Shown here one piece after another: positions 25,902-34,659 of a stretch of 64,000 nucleotides of DNA. Source of the stretch: CAVXXD01 sp963765625. Lineage in GTDB: Bacteria > Actinomycetota > Geothermincolia > Geothermincolales > Geothermincolaceae. Where the stretch lies: contig CAVXXD010000012.1 of the NCBI GenBank assembly GCA_963765625.1, positions 310,001-374,000 on the forward strand. The letters are read 5' to 3'. A program made the position numbers and the translations under genes. The notes under the pieces were generated by a model. It saw nothing but the letters and a program-made list of their open reading frames with translations, was not told the DNA's origin and ran no database searches. The number at the start of each line of letters is the position of its first letter. The stretch's first letter is position 1.

Positions 25902-27131
25902 TGGAGTTCCTCTACAACGGGAGCATCCTGGTGGTGAACCTGGCTGAAATGACCACCGAAGAAGTGCCCTTCCCCGACGGCTTCGTCTCCACCTACCTGG
26001 GTGGTGCCCGGGCCAACCTGGCCCTGCTCGACCTCTATCCCGACGCCGGCCTGGTGCTTGGTTCCGGGCCTTTTACCGCGCTGCCGGTGCCGGGCGGCTG
26101 CCTGGGAGTGGCCACCCGGAGGGAAGGGGAAGAGTGTGACCCACACCCCCCTGCATCTCTTCGCGGGAATGGAATTGAAGCTGTCCGGGTTCGATTTCAT
26201 CGTCTTGAGCGGCACCGCGCCGGAACCCGTTTACCTCTGGCTGCACGACGGCATCGCCGACGTTTCCCCGGCTTCATCAGTGCCGGCCGACAACTGGGAG
26301 GCGGTGGACGCCCTCCGCCGCGAGCTCGGTGAAGACCTGGTGCAGGTGGTGCTGGCCGGGAACGGGCCCTGCCTCAACCTCGGCTACTGGGCCAGCGCCG
26401 ACCGGGTGGGGCTGGGCGCTTCTTTTAAAGAAAAGAACCTGCGGGCGGTCTGCGCCAGGGGGCTGGGCATCCTGGACGCGGCCGACCCGGAAGCTTTCGC
26501 GGAGAGTTGCGCCGGCCTTCTGGCCGAGGTGCGCGACGGGCTGCCGGCCGGAAAGCACGGGCTGGAAGGCATCGTCGGGCTGCTGGAGGGGAGGGAGTGC
26601 GGCTACCCCTCCGCCCTGCTGCACCGACGCCGCGCTTGCTTCGCCTGTCCTTACGACTGCAATATCTTTCTGAAGACGGAAGAGGACCCTTCTTACATGG
26701 CCCAGGACGGGGTGGATGAGCCGGGCATGCTCCTGACCGACTCCCGGTCCCTGGCCCTGTTGGAAGAGGCGGGGACGGCGCCGGACGAAGGAGCCAGGCT
26801 GCTGAAGCGCGCGGCGCGGCTGGGGGCTTACCCCTGCGGCGCGGCCAGTGCCGGTCCCGGCGCCTCCGACCAGGACCTGGTGGGGGCTCTCCCTTCGCCG
26901 TGGGAGCTAGAACCCTCCCCCTTCAGCCCCTGGGCTCCGCCCCTCAACTTCGTCAAAGGGGCCGACTGGCGCCAGAGGCAGGCTCTCGCCTATACCCTGG
27001 GCATCTGCCCGGTGCTGATGTCGATGAGCCCGGCGCTCACCCCCGAGGTCCTGGCCGGGCTGCTGTTTACGGGCATGGAGCTGGAGCTGGAACCGGATGA
27101 GATCGTGCGCATCTGCTCGGAAGCCGGGTAA
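25901..27131 (+). CDS. short aldehyde:ferredoxin oxidoreductase-like protein, one frameshift
   Basis: The N-terminal frame reads NGSILVVNLAEMTTEEVPFP and YLGGARANLALLDLYPDAGLVLGSGPFTALPVPGG, the AOR N-terminal domain that holds the tungsto/molybdopterin. In 26117-26129 the frame moves one base to SVTHTPLHLFAGMELKLSGFDFIVLSG. Further on are the 4Fe-4S ligands CFACPYDC (C-x2-C-x3-C) and a fourth Cys in YTLGICPVLMS, as in AOR. The restored product is about 410 residues, against about 600 for AOR; much of the middle is shortened and the C-terminal end is missing, stopping at PDEIVRICSEAG. So this is a minimal or degenerate AOR. Aldehyde oxidation is the family reaction, but the missing regions make activity uncertain. 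The ferredoxin gene is coupled upstream. Confidence 0.72.
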
Positions 27132-28335
27132 CTTGGTCGGCATCTACGCGGGCGAAGGCGCCTCCCACTCCTGGACCTGGTTCGTCACGGTGATGGAACG
27201 CCTGGGCTCGCGCGCCTTTTCTTTTCTGGACGAGGGCTCCCTTGGCCGGGGAGGCCTGGAAGGTCTTAGCGCCGTCCTCATCGGCGGGGGTGACGTGGAG
27301 GGTATGGCCCGGGCACTGGGGGAAGAAGGGGCCGCCGCCCTCAAGGGTTTCATCAGCGGTGGCGGAGTCTACATCGGTTCCTGTGCCGGGGCCTACATGG
27401 TGATGCGCGCGGTGGACCTCCCTCCCTACGGCCCCTTCGACCTCATCGACGCGGGGATGGCCAACTGGCTGCTCGACCCTCCGCCGCCACTCCAGCTGCC
27501 CCACAAGTACAAGGTGGCTTACGGAGGCGGTTTCGTCTTCCACCCGGCTTACGGGCCGGTCCTGGTGGAGATGGAAGAAGCCGTCGCGGCCGACGGCCCG
27601 CGGGAGGTGACCGCGGCCCTCTACGGGGGGCCGGTGATCGTGCCGGGAGATGGGAGTGAAGGGCTGGGTATTTACCGGGGGATGGAAAAGGGTTGCCTCC
27701 CCCTGGTGGAAGAGCCGCTGCTCGGCGAGATGCTCACCGGCACCTGCGCCATGGCCCGCCAGGGCTACGGGCGGGGGAGCGTATACATATGCGGTCCGCA
27801 CTTCGAGTGCCCGTACTTCACGCGGGGCGCGGAAGTGCTGCGGTGGGTACTGGAGGAAGAGAATATCTACAATATGTCAGATAACTGCGGAGGCGGCGCG
27901 TCCGGAGGGGGACCGGACCCGCGGGCGGCGGGATCGCTGAAGGCGGTCAAAAGGGAGCTCTCAAATCTTCGCATCGTGGCGCGGGGAATGGAGACCCTGC
28001 CGGTGCGGTGGAACCTGGGCACCAAGGTCTGGGAGCCGGAAAAGGTGGCCTACTACGCGGAGTTCCTCTGGGAGCGCCTGCCCTGGCTGGAGAGGTGCGC
28101 CACGGGCCCGGAAGCGGCCGGGCGGCTGGAAGAGCTGGCGGAGTCGGCAGCCGCGGCCAGGGCCCAGGCGCGGGGGCTGAAGCGCGCCCTCGACGACGGG
28201 GACCAGACTGACGCTCTAGCCGAGCGGCTCTTCCGCCACTTGCGCCTGCTCACCCTGGCCCTCCTGGAGACCGTGCGCGACCTCGCCCCGGGCTACCCGG
28301 CTACCCCGGGCAGAGCGCCGGCTAGTAGAATGTAA
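27097..28335 (+). CDS. BPL_N / class I glutamine amidotransferase-like protein with C-terminal helical domain
   Basis: The N-terminal 250 residues have the fold of the BPL_N family (biotin-protein-ligase N-terminal-like amidotransferase domain): IYAGEGASHSW at the start, AVLIGGGDVEGMARAL, then the nucleophile elbow GSCAGAYMVM with its Cys, and GYGRGSVYICGPHFE near the end. No biotin ligase domain follows. Instead there is a Gly-rich break and about 130 residues of Ala/Glu/Arg-rich helix. A start at ATG 27097 overlaps the AOR-like gene by 35 bases; a TTG at 27133 is also possible. The frame relation is such that deleting one base near the AOR stop would fuse the two proteins. The Cys is present, but a partner His/Glu triad is not obvious to me, so enzymatic activity is open. 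Confidence 0.7.
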   Translation: MRSCASARKPGNLVGIYAGEGASHSWTWFVTVMERLGSRAFSFLDEGSLGRGGLEGLSAVLIGGGDVEGMARALGEEGAAALKGFISGGGVYIGSCAGAYMVMRAVDLPPYGPFDLIDAGMANWLLDPPPPLQLPHKYKVAYGGGFVFHPAYGPVLVEMEEAVAADGPREVTAALYGGPVIVPGDGSEGLGIYRGMEKGCLPLVEEPLLGEMLTGTCAMARQGYGRGSVYICGPHFECPYFTRGAEVLRWVLEEENIYNMSDNCGGGASGGGPDPRAAGSLKAVKRELSNLRIVARGMETLPVRWNLGTKVWEPEKVAYYAEFLWERLPWLERCATGPEAAGRLEELAESAAAARAQARGLKRALDDGDQTDALAERLFRHLRLLTLALLETVRDLAPGYPATPGRAPASRM

Positions 28336-28351
28336 AGCGAAAGGAGGGCGC

Positions 28352-29338
28352 ATGGGCTTCCGATCGAGAATCCGGTCATGGGGAAGGATGCTGCCGGCCG
28401 TGTTGCTGGCCGTGGCCGTCGCGCTGGGCGCGGGCCTGGCCGGCTGTGGTGACGGCGGCGCCCAGGTGGAACCCCGGCACATCCGCCTCGGCCACCTCAA
28501 CCAGGACCTGCACCAGCTGGCTTTCTACGTCGCCATGGAGAAGGGATTCTTTTCCGAAGAAGGGCTGGAGGTGGAAGTGGCGGGTATCTACTCCTCCGGG
28601 CCGGACGAGATGAGCGCCTTCCAGGCGGGGGCCCTGGACGCCGGCTACCTGGGCATGGCCCCGGCTATGCTGGCGGTGGCCAATGGCAAGGCCCGGGTGA
28701 AGGCGGTGGCACAGGCCAACCTGAACGGCTCGGCCCTGGTGGTCTCCCCGGGGGAGTCCATCGCCAGCGTCGCGGACCTGCGCGGCCGCGCCGTGGCGGT
28801 GCCCAATGCCGGGACCGTCCAGGACTTCTTGTTGCGGCGGGCCCTGGAGGGGGCGGGCATGACCGTCGCGGACGTCCGCGAGGTGTTCCTGGCGCCGCCG
28901 GAGATGCTTGCGGCCCTCGATTCTTCCGGCATCGACGGCTGCGTGACCTGGGAGCCCTTCGTGACCAGGGCCGAGGTGGCGGGCACCGGCGAGGTGCTGC
29001 TGGACTCGGCGGATATCTGGGAAGATCATCCCTGCTGTGCCCTGGTGGCCTCGGAGGATTTCCTGCAGACACGGCCGGAAGCGGTGGAAGCTTTGAGGCG
29101 CGCCCACGCGCGGGCCACCGCCTTTATCCTGGACAACCCGGAGGAAGCGGCGCGGATGGCTGCATCCTTCACCGGCATGAGCGAGGAGCAGGCGGCCCGG
29201 GCCATGCGCCGGATAACCTTCACCGACCGCTTCAACCGGGATACCATTACCGAGTATGCGGCATTCCTGGGCGAGGAGGGGCTGGCGGAGATCGGCGATG
29301 CCGGAGCGTTCGTGGACGCTTTCCTTTACCAGCCTTAA
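28352..29338 (+). CDS. ABC transporter substrate-binding lipoprotein, NMT1/SsuA type
   Basis: A 328-residue exported lipoprotein: signal helix at residues 13-30 ending LGAGLAGC (lipobox). The mature protein starts IRLGHLNQDLHQLAFYVAMEKGFFSEEGLEVEV, the NMT1/SsuA/TauA opening, then GALDAGYLGMAPAMLAVANG and DLRGRAVAVPNAGTVQDFLLRRAL, the ligand-closing loop. The family binds aliphatic sulfonates, nitrate/bicarbonate or the thiamine pyrimidine precursor. The pattern GVTWEPFV-like (CVTWEPFV) is shared by all these, so the ligand cannot be told. The AAAGGAGGGCG site fixes the start. It is followed by the permease (31-base gap) and ATPase, forming a complete importer. Confidence 0.87.
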   Translation: MGFRSRIRSWGRMLPAVLLAVAVALGAGLAGCGDGGAQVEPRHIRLGHLNQDLHQLAFYVAMEKGFFSEEGLEVEVAGIYSSGPDEMSAFQAGALDAGYLGMAPAMLAVANGKARVKAVAQANLNGSALVVSPGESIASVADLRGRAVAVPNAGTVQDFLLRRALEGAGMTVADVREVFLAPPEMLAALDSSGIDGCVTWEPFVTRAEVAGTGEVLLDSADIWEDHPCCALVASEDFLQTRPEAVEALRRAHARATAFILDNPEEAARMAASFTGMSEEQAARAMRRITFTDRFNRDTITEYAAFLGEEGLAEIGDAGAFVDAFLYQP

Positions 29339-29369
29339 GGATGCCGAAACCCGCCGCGGGAGAGAATAA

Positions 29370-30191
29370 ATGACAAACAGTAAAAATACTTGGGGGACCG
29401 AGCACGACCCCTTCAACCGCGGGGAACTCCCGCCGTGGGCGCAGTGGGCTTTGCGCGCCTGTGGCCTGGTGGCCTTTTTCGGACTCTGGGAGCTGCTCTG
29501 CGTCAGCGGCGCACTGGGGTCCACCCCGTCTCCGGTGGAGGCCGCGAAGGCGCTGGGGCACCTCGTCACCGGCGGCGACCCCTTCTTCCATCGCAGCCTG
29601 TGGGTCCACATCCTGGCGTCCCTGGGCCGCATCCTCTGCGGCTTCGCCCTGGCCGCCCTGGCCGGTGTGGGACTGGGCCTGTTGATGGGATGGTACCGCG
29701 CCGCGTACTATTTCTTCCATCCCATAGTGGAGATGCTCCGCCCCATCCCACCCTTCGCCTGGGTGGTCCTGGCCATCCTCTGGTTCAAGATAGGGAACGC
29801 CCCGGCCGTCTTCATCGTCTTCCTGGGGGCCTTCTTCCCCGTGCTGCTCAACACCGTCTCCGGGGTGGAGTCCTTCGACCGGGTGCTGGGGGAAGCGGCC
29901 GCCACCCTGGGCGCATCCCGCCACCAGGTCCTGGCCAGGGTGGTGCTGCCGTCCTCCCTGCCCCAGATCTTCACCGGCTTGCGGGTGGGGCTGGGCGTGG
30001 CCTGGATGAGCCTGATCGCCGCCGAGATGGTGGGGGTAGGGACGACGGGGTTGGGGCTGCTCATCGAGACTTCCAAGTCGCTGTGGAGCCTCGACTATGC
30101 CGTGGCCGTCATGATAGTAATCGGGGCCACCGGTTTTCTGTTGGATTACGCCATGCGGCGGGCCGAACGATATTTCCTGCGCTGGAGGTAG
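29370..30191 (+). CDS. ABC transporter permease, SsuC/TauC type
   Basis: A 273-residue integral membrane protein with about six helices in the BPD_transp_1 fold. The EAA loop that contacts the ATPase is seen as EAAATLGASRHQVLARVVLPSSLPQIFTGLRVG split in the usual way (EAAATLGAS then LPSSLPQIFTGLRVG). The N-terminus holds SVALSSTPSPVEAAKAL-like features of this family (TPSPVEAAKALGHL). It lies between the binding protein and the ATPase (five bases to the ATPase start) and forms the membrane channel of the same importer. Confidence 0.9.
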   Translation: MTNSKNTWGTEHDPFNRGELPPWAQWALRACGLVAFFGLWELLCVSGALGSTPSPVEAAKALGHLVTGGDPFFHRSLWVHILASLGRILCGFALAALAGVGLGLLMGWYRAAYYFFHPIVEMLRPIPPFAWVVLAILWFKIGNAPAVFIVFLGAFFPVLLNTVSGVESFDRVLGEAAATLGASRHQVLARVVLPSSLPQIFTGLRVGLGVAWMSLIAAEMVGVGTTGLGLLIETSKSLWSLDYAVAVMIVIGATGFLLDYAMRRAERYFLRWR

Positions 30192-30195
30192 AGAG

Positions 30196-30963
30196 ATGCC
30201 TTCTTTACTGAGACTCGACGACCTGAGCAAGACCTTCGAGGGGAGGCGCGGCCTGGCCGACCTGGAGGTGCTCTCCGGCATCTCCCTGGAGCTGGAAGAA
30301 GGGGGGATGACCTGCGTCGTGGGCCCGAGCGGGTGCGGCAAGACCACGCTGCTTCGGATCGTCGCCGGCCTGGAGGCGGCGACATCGGGGCAGGTGCTGC
30401 TGGAGGGCGCTCCCATCACCGGGCCGGGCTCGCGGGTGGGGCTGGTGTTCCAGCAGTTCGCGCTATTCCCCTGGCGTACCGTTCTTGCCAACGTGACCTT
30501 CGGCCTGGAGACGCAGGGTGCCGCCGGCAAGGTGGAGCGGGAGGCCCACGCCATGGAATACCTTGAGCTGGTGGGCCTGGCGGATTTCGCCCGGCACTAC
30601 CCGCGGGAGCTCTCGGGCGGGATGCAGCAGCGGGTGGCCATCGCCCGCACCCTGGTGGTCAACCCGAGCCTGCTGTTGATGGACGAGCCCTTCGGCTCCC
30701 TGGACGCCCAGTCCCGCAACTCCCTGCAGGAGTTCCTGGTAGGGCTGTGGCGAAACGCCGGCCTCACCGTCCTCTTCGTCACCCACAACGTGGACGAGGC
30801 GGTCTTCCTGGGGGAGCGAGTGGTGGCCCTCTCCGCCCGGCCCGCAGGCGTCCATGCCACCTATGACATCCCCCTGGACTATCCCCGCGACCGCACCTCG
30901 GCCGCCTGCGTCCAGATCCGCCGCGATATCCTCTCATATCTTACGACCCAGTCTTCTTCCTGA
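30196..30963 (+). CDS. ABC transporter ATP-binding protein, SsuB/TauB type
   Basis: A 255-residue ABC ATPase: Walker A GPSGCGKTT at about residue 47, Q-loop VFQQFALFPWRTVLANVTFG (the L-F-P-W form of the NitT/Tau family), signature ELSGGMQQR, Walker B LLLMDEPFGSLDAQSR and H-loop FVTHNVDEA. A GGAGGT site five bases after the permease stop starts it. It is the last gene of the transporter operon; no clear hairpin terminator follows. Confidence 0.92.
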   Translation: MPSLLRLDDLSKTFEGRRGLADLEVLSGISLELEEGGMTCVVGPSGCGKTTLLRIVAGLEAATSGQVLLEGAPITGPGSRVGLVFQQFALFPWRTVLANVTFGLETQGAAGKVEREAHAMEYLELVGLADFARHYPRELSGGMQQRVAIARTLVVNPSLLLMDEPFGSLDAQSRNSLQEFLVGLWRNAGLTVLFVTHNVDEAVFLGERVVALSARPAGVHATYDIPLDYPRDRTSAACVQIRRDILSYLTTQSSS

Positions 30964-31053
30964 AGCCCACTTGATATTTCCCCTTCTCAAAACGGCACCG
31001 TCTGACGATAATATCGAGGACAGGTCAAGGTAGAAGCAGGCAGAGGAGAGGAA

Positions 31054-34018
31054 TTGGAATCCTTACAGACATCTGAGCCTGCAAAGAAAACCCGCAAGAA
31101 GAGCAAGAAGACAATCCACGACGGTTTCGCCGGAAGTCTGCTGCGTGCGCTTCTGGCTTTCATGATCTCGTTCATCGCACTGTCCGGGATGCCGGTGGCG
31201 GCGCGGGTCGCGCCGACCGTGGAAGCGGAATCGGCGGCAGCGACGGCATTATCCGTGGAGGAAAGGTTCGGGGTGGCCCACAGCCACCTCCCTCTCTACG
31301 ACACTCCTACCCTCGAGAACAACCTCGATCCCCTGCAGGCGGCGGGTATCGGCTGGGCCCGCAGTGTCTTTGCCTGGATAGACATGGAATACCAGCAGGG
31401 CCTGTGGGATTTCAGCAAGTTCGACAACTACGTCGACATGGCGGCGGATCACGGGGTCGAGATACTGGGCATCCTGCTGACCTCTCCCGGCTGGGCCAAC
31501 GGTGGCAACGGCTGGAACTACCCGCCCACCGACATGGCCGCCTGGGCGGATTACGTCCGCAGGGTGGTAACGAGATACCGGGGCAGGGTCTCGGCCTGGG
31601 AGGTCTGGAACGAGGAGAATATCGAAGCCTTCTGGCCGAGCCCCAGCGTCGACGCCTACATGTCCCTGCTCAGGCTGACCTCGACGGTTATCCGGGAAGC
31701 GGACCCGGCGGCGAAGATCGTGATGGGAGGCGTGGCCGGCACGGACCCGGACTGGCTGCGTAACTGCCTGGCGGCGGGAGCCGGCGATTACGTCGATGCC
31801 GTGGCCTACCACCCTTACCCGGAAGGCTTCGGTATACTCAGCTTCACGCCCCAGGAGAACACGGCCAGGATAGTGCTGGAGAATGCCCGGCAGACAGTGG
31901 CGGAATACTCTTCGAACCCGGTGGAGATCTGGTTGACGGAATTCGGATGGACGACCAGCACGACGGTGCCGCCGGGAGTGGACGAAGCGACCCAGGGCGC
32001 CTACATGCTGCGAACGCTGATCACTTACGCAGACACCACGGTGGACCGGGTCTTCTATTACAAGAACTGGGACGACCTGGCCCTCGCCTGGTGGCCCGAT
32101 TACTGTTACGGGCTCCTGCGCAACGACTTCTCGCCCAAGCCCGCCTACCATTTCTACCAGCGCTTCATGGAATCATTCGGTACGTCCCGCGGCCAACCGG
32201 CAGCCGCCATCTCTTATTCCTGCGGTGGCCCCTCGACCCTGGAGGCCCACGCCCTGGAGGCCGCGTCGGGCACGCTGGCCCTGGCCGTCTGGAAGTCGGA
32301 CGATGCTTCCGACACCGTCAGCCTGACCGTCGATTCCCCCGACTACCTGGACCCGGTCTCAGTCGACCTGATGACGGGGGAGAGGACACCGGTTGCGGGC
32401 GTTTCCAGGGACGCGAGCGGTAACATCACCGTGGAAGGCCTGACGGCCGGCAAGCTCCCGGTCATCCTGGAATTCGAGTCGACGGCACCGCCCCCGGTTG
32501 GCAGCCGGCCCCTCCTCGATTCCATCGCTCCCGCCGGCGGCTACCCCGGCGAGCTGGTCACCCTCACGGGAGAAGGCTTCGGCACCCTGCGGGACACCTC
32601 CCGGGTGCTGTTCGGCACGGCGGAGGCGACCATCTACGAAACCTGGTCGGACGGCTCCATCCGCTGCGCGGTACCCTCCCTGGCACCGGGCGAAGTAAGG
32701 GTGACGGTGGAGACCGCTTACGGCATCTCGGCTTCCCGTGCTTTCGAGGTGACCGCGGCCCCCTCACCCTCCTGGTGTCTGGCCGAAGGGTCCACCGACG
32801 GGGGGATGGAGACCTGGGTGCTGGTTCAGAACCCCGGCACCTCACCAGTGGACGTCAGCCTGACCCTGCAGACCGGGGCCGGCCCCCTGGCCCCGGATAC
32901 TTTACAGAATGTAAGTATTGCCGGGGGGTCGCGCACCTCTTTCAGGCTGAACGACTACTGCACCACCTACGACGTCTCCACCCTGGTCTCATCCACCGGT
33001 GCGGTGGTGGCGGAGCGGGCCACCTACGGCCCCGACCGCGCCTGGGCCCACGACTCGGTGGGGGTGGCGGCTCCCGCTTCCTCCTGGTGTCTGGCCGAAG
33101 GGTCCACCGACGGGGGGATGGAGACCTGGGTGCTGGTTCAGAACCCCGGCACCTCACCAGTGGACGTCAGCCTGACCCTGCAGACCGGGGCCGGCCCCCT
33201 GGCCCCGGATACTTTACAGAATGTAAGTATTGCCGGGGGGTCGCGCACTTCTTTCAGGCTGAACGACTACTGCACCACCTACGACGTCTCCACCCTGGTC
33301 TCTTCTTCGGGCGCGGTGGTGGCGGAGCGGGCCACCTACGGCCCCGACCGCGCCTGGGCCCACGACTCGGTGGGGGTGGCGGCTCCCGCTTCCTCCTGGT
33401 GTCTGGCCGAAGGGTCCACCGACGGGGGGATGGAGACCTGGGTGCTGGTGCAGAATCCCGGCACCTCACCAGTGGACGTCAGCCTGACCCTGCAGACCGG
33501 GGCCGGCCCCCTGGCCCCGGATACTTTACAGAATGTAAGTATTGCCGGGGGGTCGCGCACTTCTTTCAGGCTGAACGACTACTGCACCACCTACGACGTC
33601 TCCACCCTGGTCTCATCCACCGGTGCGGTGGTGGCGGAGCGAGCCACCTACGGCCCGGGGACGGGCCTGGGCCCACGACTCGGTGGGGGTGGCGGCTCCC
33701 GCTTCCTCCTGGTGTCTGGCCGAAGGGTCCACCGACGGGGGGATGGAGACCTGGGTGCTGGTGCAGAATCCCGGCACCTCACCAGTGGACGTCAGCCTGA
33801 CCCTGCAGACCGGGGCCGGCCCCCTGGCCCCGGATACTTTACAGAATGTAAGTATTGCCGGGGGGTCGCGCACTTCTTTCAGGCTGAACGACTACTGCAC
33901 CACCTACGACGTCTCCACCCTGGTCTCATCCACCGGTGCGGTGGTGGCGGAGCGAGCCACCTACGGCCCGGGGAGGGCCTGGGCCCACGACTCGGTGGGG
34001 GTGGCAAGGAGCGATTAA
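31054..34018 (+). CDS. secreted clan GH-A glycosidase-like protein with IPT/TIG domain and four 104-residue repeats, one frameshift
   Basis: The TTG at 31054 is preceded by GAGGAG. A basic N-terminus with one hydrophobic helix (LLRALLAFMISFIALSGMPVA, an export signal) leads into a TIM-barrel glycosidase-like domain (residues 65-370). Its probable acid/base Glu is in VWNEENIEAFW (E187) and the nucleophile Glu in EIWLTEFGW (E296), the two-Glu pattern of clan GH-A (GH39/GH5-like). Next comes a short beta domain, an IPT/TIG domain (DSIAPAGGYPGELVTLTGEG, about residues 490-570), and four copies of a 104-residue repeat starting WCLAEGSTDGGMETW. One extra base at 33662 in repeat 3 breaks the frame; restored, the protein has about 987 residues and ends GVARSD. 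It probably acts at the cell surface on polysaccharide; the linkage is unknown. Confidence 0.78.
32770..34018 (+). repeat. four near-identical 312-bp tandem coding repeats
   Basis: Repeats start at 32770, 33082, 33394 and 33707. The first two spacings are exactly 312 bases; the third is 313 because of one inserted base at 33662. The copies are almost the same at the DNA level, differing mainly at short patches such as TCATCCACCGGTGCG against TCTTCTTCGGGCGCG. Each encodes a 104-residue beta-rich unit with the pattern W-C-L-A-E-G-S-T ... W-V-L-V-Q-N-P-G ... S-R-T-S-F ... D-V-S-T-L-V ... E-R-A-T-Y-G. Such identity implies recent duplication or gene conversion. Confidence 0.92.
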
Positions 34019-34057
34019 TGACCTATGTCATTTGAGTACCTTGAAGCATTTGGTAAA

Positions 34058-34083
34058 TTCACCTTGTAAGTTCACATTGTAAG
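34058..34083 (+). repeat. tandem 13-bp direct repeat upstream of the FmdB-type gene
   Basis: TTCACCTTGTAAG (34058-34070) is followed directly by TTCACATTGTAAG (34071-34083), identical but for one base. It lies 26 bases before the next start codon in an AT-rich gap, where a promoter or operator would be expected. Confidence 0.5.
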
Positions 34084-34108
34084 TAATGGAGCGAGGAAGG
34101 AGACGAGT

Positions 34109-34306
34109 ATGCCGATATTCGAGTACCGGTGTGAGGCCTGCGGGAACAAGTTCGACCGCTTTTTCCGCGGACTGGACGAAGAGTCACAGGAAAGAGTGAC
34201 CTGTCCGGGCTGTGGATCAGACCGCCTCAGAAAGCTGGTCTCCCTCTTCGGTCTGGGCGGAAACTCCTCCGGATGTTCGAGCGAGGGCTCCTTTAAATCC
34301 GGCTGA
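34109..34306 (+). CDS. FmdB-family zinc-ribbon protein
   Basis: A 65-residue protein with the exact opening MPIFEYRCEACGNKFD of FmdB-family regulatory/zinc-ribbon proteins. The ribbon is completed by VTCPGCGSDRLRKL. The tail is Gly/Ser-rich with one further Cys (GNSSGCSSEG). The family name derives from a putative regulator of formamidase, but most members have no known function. A GAAGGAG site precedes the ATG. The next gene, 54 bases on, is the tiny ORF with an in-frame TGA. Confidence 0.88.
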   Translation: MPIFEYRCEACGNKFDRFFRGLDEESQERVTCPGCGSDRLRKLVSLFGLGGNSSGCSSEGSFKSG

Positions 34307-34360
34307 CGCCCCTGGTAACATGCCCCGGTCGGGGCAACAATACCCGAAAGGTCTAACGGT

Positions 34361-34513
34361 ATGGAGGCAGTGATCGCACCCCTGGTATTCATAGCCATAT
34401 GGTTTCTGCTGGCGCGTTTCATCCTCCCCCGCCTGGGGGTACCTACCTGAATGTCTCCCGGCTGCCGGTCCGGCAGTGAAGAGAGCGCGGAAGAAAAACC
34501 CCCGGATTCCTGA
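34361..34513 (+). CDS. candidate selenoprotein: 50-residue single-helix membrane protein with in-frame TGA
   Basis: The ATG at 34361 opens a 29-codon membrane peptide, MEAVIAPLVFIAIWFLLARF then ILPRLGVPT, and reaches TGA at 34448. The frame continues open for 20 more codons, U-MSPGCRSGSEESAEEKPPDS, to a second TGA at 34511. The result would be LGVPT-U-MSPGC: a Sec four residues before a Cys, just after a membrane helix, a plausible redox pair. Within 16 bases of the TGA starts a SECIS-like hairpin (separate entry). I have a memory of small membrane proteins with a Cys-containing LGVPTCMS-like motif, but cannot verify it here. The alternative is a plain 29-residue peptide ending at 34450. Selenocysteine machinery is not in this window. 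Confidence 0.5.
34448..34477 (+). promoter_or_regulatory. TGA codon with adjacent bacterial SECIS-like hairpin
   Basis: After the TGA (34448-34450), 11 bases lead to CTGCC (34462-34466), loop GGTCC (34467-34471), GGCAG (34472-34476), with a further G-T pair below; the stem can extend to six pairs leaving a GTC loop. Bacterial SECIS elements need a short stem with a G in the first two loop positions, 16-37 bases after the UGA. Here the loop starts after 16 bases and begins GGTC, as in the known formate dehydrogenase element (AGGTCT loop). Confidence 0.45.
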
Positions 34514-34659
34514 TGCCATTTATCATTGCCCTCTATTTCTGGCTCAAATACCGCAGGGCTTGTCGATTGACACCAATTCCGCCCGACTTTAGTATATGAC
34601 TTACAGTCAGTCGGCCCTGCATGTTCGCTTTCCCGATCCAGGAAAAAGGGGTGAGGAAG

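Noticed and set aside
32770..34018. CRISPR-like or non-coding repeat array
   Set aside because: The 312-bp units are in-frame protein repeats without spacers.
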